From the NCBI RefSeq assembly GCF_002042975.1, contig NW_018148848.1:552026-616025 (forward strand): a DNA stretch of 64,000 nt, written 5' to 3'. The translations under genes and the position numbers were made by a program. How positions within the stretch are numbered: the stretch's first letter is position 1; every line of letters begins with the position of its first letter. Positions 57,833-64,000 of the stretch are shown here, in pieces. The notes under the pieces are model-generated. The model was given only the letters and a program-made list of their open reading frames with translations. It had not been told where the DNA came from and did no database searches. Origin of the DNA: Orbicella faveolata (taxonomy: Eukaryota > Cnidaria > Anthozoa > Scleractinia > Merulinidae).

Positions 57833-60800
57833 GAGACCAATAACAATGTTAAATACTGATTATAAAATTACATCTAAAGCCTTAGCTAGACGGATTGAGA
57901 CGTCGTGTCAGGGACAAACGAGCTGAATTTAGTCCAGAGAACGTGAAACCTCATTCGTTATTTTGCTGTTTCAACTGCAAGAGACTTAGATCACAATCTC
58001 GCTGAAAATTTGCTGTCGAACAGGTCGAGATCTTGTAGTCCAGCATTCCAAACGCCTTCGGAGAATAGCGCAGGATCTTCCAGCTCGGGTGGAACTAAAA
58101 GATCCTCTTCAGCTCCTCGTCACTCTTGGAGGTTTAAGAAAAGTAAGCCACCAAAGATACAGAGCATTCCAAATACTGTTTGGCTTTTGGATAAGCCAAG
58201 CGAGGAGGCTGAGATTGGCACCGATGGAGAATTTGAAGATTATCCTGTTACTGATGACATGGTCCTGCTGAAAGGAGAATTTGACCTGGTCAGTAATCAT
58301 AAAGAAGAAAACACGAGAAGAGGACTGGAAGGAATCTTCAGCCGGAAATTTCCTGGCAAGTAGTGAAGGACGCTTATACAGGGCCTAACCAATCAGATTG
58401 CAGGAAGAAATTCACGTGACAGGCTCTCGACCAATCAGATTGCAGGATTGTCTAATTAGCATATTTAAGATGGCACATTTGACCAAAAGTGATGACGTCA
58501 CTTCCAGTAGGGCCAAATAAGGCAAAATCCAATGAGGAGTGATAAGGGTAGTGATAAAGGCAGTGAGGATGGAGTTTTCGGATCATTTGAGAACAAAGAT
58601 GGCTTCAGAGAAGAAGGAAGAGCTGGTGATTCCCACGAAAAAGTTGCCGGACGAGATTCCCACGAAAAGTTTTGCGGCGACAGTGTTGAGTATTGTCGAG
58701 GATAATGTTCTTGGATCGATTATGACCCACGTGATTCTTGACAGTGTGGATCACATCCTGAAAAAAGAAATGACGAAGCTGGCGGATGACATGATGAAGT
58801 TCAAGAAAGTCCTTGGGAATAAAATGCATGAAGCCAAGTCTCTGGCAGATGGTGAGCCTGTGTGGTTGACAAGGATGAAGGAGAGTTTTGAGGCTGGATG
58901 GGAAGAGTGGAGGAGCGGCTTGGATAACAGAGAAGAGTTGGCTTACCGCGCATTTATAAAAGTCATGACGTCACGACCTGAGTGAAAAAACAATTTTAAT
59001 GACGAAAAAACTGTAGTTAATAAAGTTCTTTTAACGAGAGAATGTACATGGTTTGTTGCGTGATTTTTTGCATCATCTTGGGAGCTTGAACATCATTGGT
59101 TCCCAAGTGGACGAGGGATAACATCATTTTGCGTGGGGTGAGAAATTTCCCGTGAAGGCCTGATGAGGATTCGAAAACGCGTCCGAAGGGCCAGATATCG
59201 GAGAGGTCTCGTCTCAAGTACCATGGATAGAGGAATTGTCTGTCGAGGAAGATGAGCATGACATCTTCGTCCGGCTGGGGTTCTTCCAAATAGATTTTGA
59301 AGGCCAGGGGTCTTTGCGAAGCGCACTGACCTCTTTACAACTTGCTTTTGCGGCTGTCATCACCGGGTTCTGGGACTATAACAAAGGGTTCGCCAAAATT
59401 CACGGTTTTGCAATGGGGCAAAATTTTCAATAAGGTGGCAGTCCCCAGGTGCTGTGGATTCTGCACCCCCAGTGATAGAATTTATCGCAGCACTGGGTCT
59501 TACAGTTGGCTTGTCGCCTTGGATTCGGTGTGTAGTCTATACACTGGTGGGAACTCATGAGTCTGAAAAATGACACAGCAAAAAATGTTATTTTTTCGGG
59601 AGAAGTGCCTTTTACAGAATGGGACATGTGCATGGTCCTGTTGACCTGCACCCTTTTTCACAAGAATGATTTGACATGACAGGTTACCCACACGCTTCCT
59701 AGTCCCCAGGCTTCTTTGAGTGGTCCCTTGATGGGATGGACAAACTTCTCATGGGTCCCATTTTCACGCAATTCTAGCAGGGGTGTGCGACAGCATGGAC
59801 GCGATTGCTTGCATACATAACAGTTGTCGTTGTTTTCCATTTCTAAAGAACGAAAAAATACTTTTTGTCTAGGTCTGGAAAAAACATCAAAAGTAACTAT
59901 ACTATTCACTTGACAATCTTGATTCAGCAGCAGTCTTCAGCAATGGCGAAAAACGGTGAATGTGAACGGAATCGGTGCGCTTCTTTTATACGCGACTCCG
60001 AAACTGGATCCTAGGTTTCTCTCGACCGGGTGGGTAAGAGGGGGATGCCCCCTATCCCATGGGTCCACTTTGTTCACGTGACATCCGCCTGGTCTGTGAT
60101 TGGTGGATGGGATCCGCATAAAGCGAATCGGCGTCGTTCACTCGCCACTGAGTTTTTACACTTGTATGAGCGCTATCATGGCTTTACGTGAGAGACATTT
60201 GCAGAACTTTGTGCCTAGAAAGCCGGAGTCTACCTCCGAGGAGGCGATTGACTCAATGGAAGATGACTGGGTGACTTATTACGAGGAGAATGACTTTTCT
60301 ATATGTGATTTGTTGACCGGGACACGGTGGTTCATTCGTTTTAAGGAATCCAGCCAACTCGAGGTAATGATCCATGAAGTCGTGTTCTTCATGGACGAAC
60401 AAAGAGAGAACTGGACACGAAGCAGGCACCGCTACAGACGCATAGAGAGAGTGCGAGAACTTTGTTTAATGCAATCCTGTCTGTTCGCAAGAACATTGTA
60501 TGGAACTTGGGAGTGAAACCTCCCATAGATCGTATGACATTTTACCGTTTAATGGTATGTTACGCGTTCGAAACATTTCTGAGCCATTGGAGTCGGAGAC
60601 AGAAGGACAGCGAAACGTTATGTCAAGGCCTCGGGGTGCTTCGTCGATGCATTGAAAAAACTTGCAGGTGCACTTGGGACACTTGAGATAGAGTCGGTCT
60701 GGGTTATTGGCTGAGTGGGAGGTGACCAATACCAGGGACTTGTTGCATTGACATCGGAAACGGGCTGGGTCGATTTTCTTGAAGCATGGGTGGGTCTGTT

Positions 60801-61273
60801 CGGCGACGCGTTGCAAGTAGGTGCTCACTTCACGAGCTCCACAGGTCACGTAACACTTGGTGAAGAATCTGAAAGAGGGACATCGGTAATACTCCCAGGT
60901 ACTACCGTTGGGGGTTTGAACACTCCCGAATTTCATGGGTACCCAACAACATAGGCAGGTGTGATCTTGTTTTTTCAGTCGGTCCAAAAACTGATCTGGG
61001 TCAAACTCCTCCAACACTTGCACTTCGGTGAATTCCCCTTTGTCGTTCACCTCTGGTAGCACTTCTCTGACGTTGTCTTTCTTGAACTTGTGGAGTCATG
61101 TCAATGACATGACTCCGCTTTGAATGGAGGGTGGATGTGAGTCTATGAGAAGTGAAAAAAAGTTAGTATCGCAATCGAGTGTTTTCTCGTAGCAGTCGTT
61201 CCAGGATGTGCGTGGTTTTTCGCACATTTTTGGGAGTCGGTCTTTGTCTTCGCCAGTGATGTTTACGTTTCAT
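57833..61273. repeat. 3441-bp direct repeat, copy 2
   Basis: It repeats the LINE RT tail and the left part of the Polinton-like element, with all its frames. The sequence becomes unique at 61274. Confidence 0.9.
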
Positions 61274-61525
61274 TTCACTTTTGACTGCTTGACGTTTCCT
61301 TGAAAAGACACTCCATGGCTCAGAGAAGCCTTTGAGAGCCACGGTAGTCCAACTCACGGAGTCTGGCGTGATCTCTGAGGAGTACGTGTTCTTTGAAACG
61401 TATACGCGAATGAGTTTTGAAGAGCCATCTGTCTAACGTAGATTGTAGTTTACCTCCTTTCTTGGGGATATCCAGTTTCAGTCTTTTGCAAGCGGCCTTC
61501 TTTTTGGCTCCCTCTTTAGGGGCTT

Positions 61526-61783
61526 TTAATTTTTCTTGTCGGTGAATGTTGGATAATTGGCAGGGGAATAAGCTCCCAAGTCTATGTAACTCTTTGGTCC
61601 GAACTCACCAGTTGGATGAACGATACGAGGATCATTTGGATCCTGGGGAGGTATGGCGTCTGGATGCCCTGGATTGACAAAAGGAGGATCCTCTTTATCG
61701 GTGGCAGCGGTTTTTTGTTCTTTGGGTTTACCGAGTGAATTCATGACGCCTACAAGATGGGTCATGAGTTCGAGTGTCTCCAT
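61526..61783 (-). CDS. Unknown 85-residue protein of the Polinton-like element
   Basis: From the ATG at 61783, with a Pro/Asp-rich middle ('PPFVNPGHPDAIPPQDPND') and 'YIDLGAYSPANYP'. A minus-strand TATATAATC-like site lies about 35 bp upstream (near 61820). No family is recognised. Further minus-strand open sequence continues to about 61163. Confidence 0.45.
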   Translation of the reverse strand: METLELMTHLVGVMNSLGKPKEQKTAATDKEDPPFVNPGHPDAIPPQDPNDPRIVHPTGEFGPKSYIDLGAYSPANYPTFTDKKN

Positions 61784-61839
61784 GGGATGAAATGATTTGT
61801 GATGAATGCGTGGATCGATTATATGGGTTTTTCGTAGGA

Positions 61840-61967
61840 CCAATCAGAGACATGTCAGGTGATGTTGATATGTGATACTCTGGCTCCTGATTGGTTGTGA
61901 AATAATGTATGATCAGTAAAAGAACGGGTACTCAGTGAAAGTGGAGGTGCGGCTCGGACTATAAAAG
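61840..61967 (+). promoter_or_regulatory. CCAAT/ATTGG pair and TATAAAAG core promoter
   Basis: CCAAT (61840-61844), ATTGG (61890-61894) and TATAAAAG (61960-61967) precede the plus-strand ATG at 62015 by about 50 bp. The left CCAAT can serve the divergent minus-strand frame at 61783. Confidence 0.6.
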
Positions 61968-62014
61968 GAGCACACTCGTCGAGGTGTCATTCTTCACTTG
62001 CTAGTCGTGCAGTG

Positions 62015-62311
62015 ATGAGTCACCAACCCAGAGTGTTGAATGAGGCAGATGTGAAAGAGATGGTTGAAGATCTGAGAAACATATTGAACCTATGTTCTAA
62101 GCTTTTGGAAAAGATCGCAGAAGGCAAAAGACCATTATCTCAGAAGATATTTAACTTGGAATTTGGTCTCATTTCTCCTTTGTACTATAGGCTTCAGAGA
62201 CACTTGATTGACTGGGGCACACGAGATCACCATCCTCACTTGTCGTATTTGGAGATCACGAAGCAGTTGGATCGAGAAGGAAAGAAGTTTTGTGATTACC
62301 TTGTGTGTTGA
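62015..62311 (+). CDS. Unknown 98-residue helical protein of the Polinton-like element
   Basis: From the ATG at 62015, with 'EADVKEMVEDLRNILNLCSKLLEKI' by position a long amphipathic helix. No domain is recognised. It sits directly behind a good core promoter. Confidence 0.55.
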   Translation: MSHQPRVLNEADVKEMVEDLRNILNLCSKLLEKIAEGKRPLSQKIFNLEFGLISPLYYRLQRHLIDWGTRDHHPHLSYLEITKQLDREGKKFCDYLVC

Positions 62312-62571
62312 GGGATAGGTTTAGGCGGTTCCACATTTGACCCTGTGACCTACATTTCAAGATGACTTACTACAGCAACTCCAACCAGATTAAGGAATTG
62401 ATGATGCAGATAGTGGAAGAGAAGGTAGAACCTTTAAACGCTCTCAAGACTGTCAAACGTGACCGTGTACATTTTTGACAATCTCTTTGAACCGTTAGGG
62501 ACATTACCCGAAGGTACATGGCATTTTGATACGTTGCTGAGGCATCGACCGGACTGGGGTGGTTGGAGTTG

Positions 62572-63195
62572 ATGAAGAAGAATGAGGAAGTTTATCTGTT
62601 CTTTGGTGAGTGGTGTCGTGTGATGTATGGACGAGATCTGAACGATTTCCGTTTTATTCATAGTCGGGATCCCATTATGGATGCTGATCGTACCTGTTTG
62701 ATGGCTACCCAAAACATCACGTACATGATGCGTGTGGCTATCCAAGATCTCTATGAAACCCTGCGGTTCAGCCTAGCCATGGCGAGGCGGGTGTTGGGGG
62801 AAGACGAGAGTCCAAGAGTGAAGTCTTTGCTGACCTTCAACAAGAGTGATTATAAGGAAATCTGTCTGAAGATGGAACAGTTGATGAATGATGTCATGCA
62901 TCAACGTAATTTGTGGAAGGATCATTTTTTCTTTTATGCCATCAATGCTGATAAGAACGATCTGTGTGGTACTTGTAAAGAAGAGATGCGTCAGGCATTT
63001 TATGTGAAAGGAGACGAAGAGGAAGCCCTGAAATGGAGACTCGGTAACAGGGATGGGAAAGGGGAATGTGTATGGAGAAATTGTAAACATTTTTCCTGGG
63101 AGTCCTTCGAGGAAGAATATGATGACGAGTATGTGAAAGATTGTAAGAACATGGAAATGACAGACACGTCCGAGGATGAGATGTTTACTCAGTAG
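62572..63195 (+). CDS. Unknown 207-residue acidic-tailed protein of the Polinton-like element
   Basis: From the ATG at 62572. It has 'LFFGEWCRVMYGRDLNDF', a possible metal site ('CGTCKEEM' with a later 'CVWRNCKHF') and a strongly acidic end. Open sequence at 62361-62477 precedes it. No family is recognised. Two CCAATCAGA boxes (63213, 63241) follow it and belong to the next frame. Confidence 0.5.
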   Translation: MKKNEEVYLFFGEWCRVMYGRDLNDFRFIHSRDPIMDADRTCLMATQNITYMMRVAIQDLYETLRFSLAMARRVLGEDESPRVKSLLTFNKSDYKEICLKMEQLMNDVMHQRNLWKDHFFFYAINADKNDLCGTCKEEMRQAFYVKGDEEEALKWRLGNRDGKGECVWRNCKHFSWESFEEEYDDEYVKDCKNMEMTDTSEDEMFTQ

Positions 63196-63307
63196 TCGTT
63201 CGCCTTCAAAAGCCAATCAGATTTCTATTTTCATTTTAAGCCAATCAGACACGATGTTTGTACATATAACAAGTTGAAATAAAATTGGTTTGAGTTATTT
63301 TTCAGTC

Positions 63308-63622
63308 ATGTCTCATGCATTGAGCTGGTTGTTCTCGAGAGTGTGTGCAAACATGGCCGATCGGTTGAGTTGGTTCACGCTATGTTCTAAGTGCACAAGA
63401 GTCTATGCGAGATACGGCGATGATACTCCCATTCCCGATTATACCTGCGATTCACCCTTGGAGGTGTTAAACGAGACTAATGTCAGTGTCAACGTGATGC
63501 GTTTTGTCGTTTATATCTTGTGGTTGAAACGGCAACCCGATTCATTTAAGAAGTATCTCGACGTCCGGGAGCAACGTTTTGAGTTGTGGAGAGAGTGCGT
63601 TTACAAACTCTGGCGATTATGA
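63308..63622 (+). CDS. Unknown 104-residue protein of the Polinton-like element
   Basis: From the ATG at 63308. Aromatic and basic, with 'FTLCSKCTRVYARYGDD' and 'WLKRQPDSFKKYLDVREQRF'. It overlaps the integrase start by the ATGA arrangement (63619-63622), suggesting joint expression. Confidence 0.55.
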   Translation: MSHALSWLFSRVCANMADRLSWFTLCSKCTRVYARYGDDTPIPDYTCDSPLEVLNETNVSVNVMRFVVYILWLKRQPDSFKKYLDVREQRFELWRECVYKLWRL

Positions 63623-64000
63623 AGAAGTCTAAGAAAAAGAAGCTTTCGATCGGGACTTTATTGGCACGGTATCGGGATCCTTTGAAACCCGGTAGTCTGG
63701 GTGGCCTGACACAATTTGCTAAGGCCAATAAGATTTCCGTCCGACAAGCTCGCGAGGTCTTGCAACGCGATTTGGTGTACACGTTGCACAAACCAAGACG
63801 TCGTCGGTTTTTCACGGTACCCGTGATGGTGTTTGGAAACGACAAGCAATGGACGGCCGACTTGATCGAAGTGGTCAATATCGCCAAGTACAATCGAGGG
63901 TATCGTTATCTCCTGACGGTGGTGTACGTATTTTCCAAGCGCGCCTGGGTCCAGCCCGTGAAAAACAAGACGGGAAAAGCGGTGACGGACGCGATGGCCA
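63619..64000 (+). CDS. Polinton-type retroviral-like integrase, N-terminal part
   Basis: A Lys-rich start, then 'LGGLTQFAKANKISVRQ', 'YTLHKPRRRRF', 'QWTADLIEV', 'YRYLLTVV' and 'VQPVKNKTGKAVTDA'. This order and wording is that of Polinton/Maverick integrases, which carry an RNase H-fold catalytic core. The window ends inside the core. Confidence 0.9.
   Translation, partial: MKKSKKKKLSIGTLLARYRDPLKPGSLGGLTQFAKANKISVRQAREVLQRDLVYTLHKPRRRRFFTVPVMVFGNDKQWTADLIEVVNIAKYNRGYRYLLTVVYVFSKRAWVQPVKNKTGKAVTDAMA

Larger units (their letters stand above)
54474..64000. mobile_element. Polinton (Maverick)/adintovirus-like element, running off the right edge
   Basis: Parts seen: short open frames on both strands, a zinc-ribbon/GRF-like protein on the minus strand, CCAAT plus TATA promoter modules between frames, and at the right edge the start of a retroviral-type integrase of the Polinton kind. 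It is inserted in an L1/Tx1-like LINE. About 3.4 kb is present twice around the n at 57832, so the real length here is probably about 6 kb. Terminal inverted repeats and target-site duplications cannot be tested because the far end is outside the window, and polymerase, ATPase, protease and capsid genes are not in view. The frames that are visible look mostly open, which suggests a fairly young copy. Whether it is whole cannot be judged. Confidence 0.8.

Noticed and set aside
1-64000. CRISPR arrays, rRNA genes or bacterial operons.
   Set aside because: No regularly spaced repeats with unique spacers, no rRNA-like sequence, and the genes are spliced eukaryotic ones.

Overview
The window is nuclear DNA from an intron-rich metazoan, most likely an anthozoan cnidarian such as a stony coral. 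The reasons are AT-rich introns with GT-AG borders, a Tubby-family gene, a secreted LamG-EGF-WSC-PLAT protein, a huge beta-helix/multipass membrane protein of a kind I associate with cnidarians and other invertebrates, and many tRNA-derived SINEs, palindromic MITEs, CR1/L2-like LINEs and a Polinton-like element. The species cannot be fixed from sequence reading alone.

Host genes. (1) 23-14465, minus: Tubby/TULP gene, eleven coding exons read here, 3' end off the left edge. About 75 residues of the Tubby core are missing from the interval that holds the single n at 1196. (2) 17098-21869, minus: an 1167-residue membrane protein with a signal peptide, a beta-helix-like ectodomain and 8-9 hydrophobic segments, encoded by two exons, one of them 3.4 kb. 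(3) 23614-25251, plus: a 143-residue secreted protein with an exact knottin cysteine pattern and a Lys-rich tail. (4) 39156-48354, minus: thirteen phase-consistent exons encoding LamG, an acidic linker, EGF, WSC and PLAT. Its 5' end was not found.

Repeats. 25.3-29.3 kb is a nested block: a CR1/L2-like LINE broken up by a SINE tail, a complete tRNA-derived SINE and a 1.8-kb composite repeat carrying YY1-like AAGATGGCGGC motifs. 48.5-51.5 kb is a second, decayed EN+RT LINE on the minus strand. 53.98-54.47 kb is an L1/Tx1-like RT fragment, followed by a Polinton (Maverick)-like element that runs off the right edge inside its integrase gene.

Assembly. Two long apparently perfect direct repeats (5574 bp at 27180/32755 and 3441 bp at 54391/57833) each abut a single n. 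With the n at 654 and 1196 they suggest that contigs were joined with one-base placeholders. The duplications are probably false, and the true locus is then about 9 kb shorter. Nothing bacterial, no CRISPR array, no rRNA and no clear functional tRNA gene was seen.
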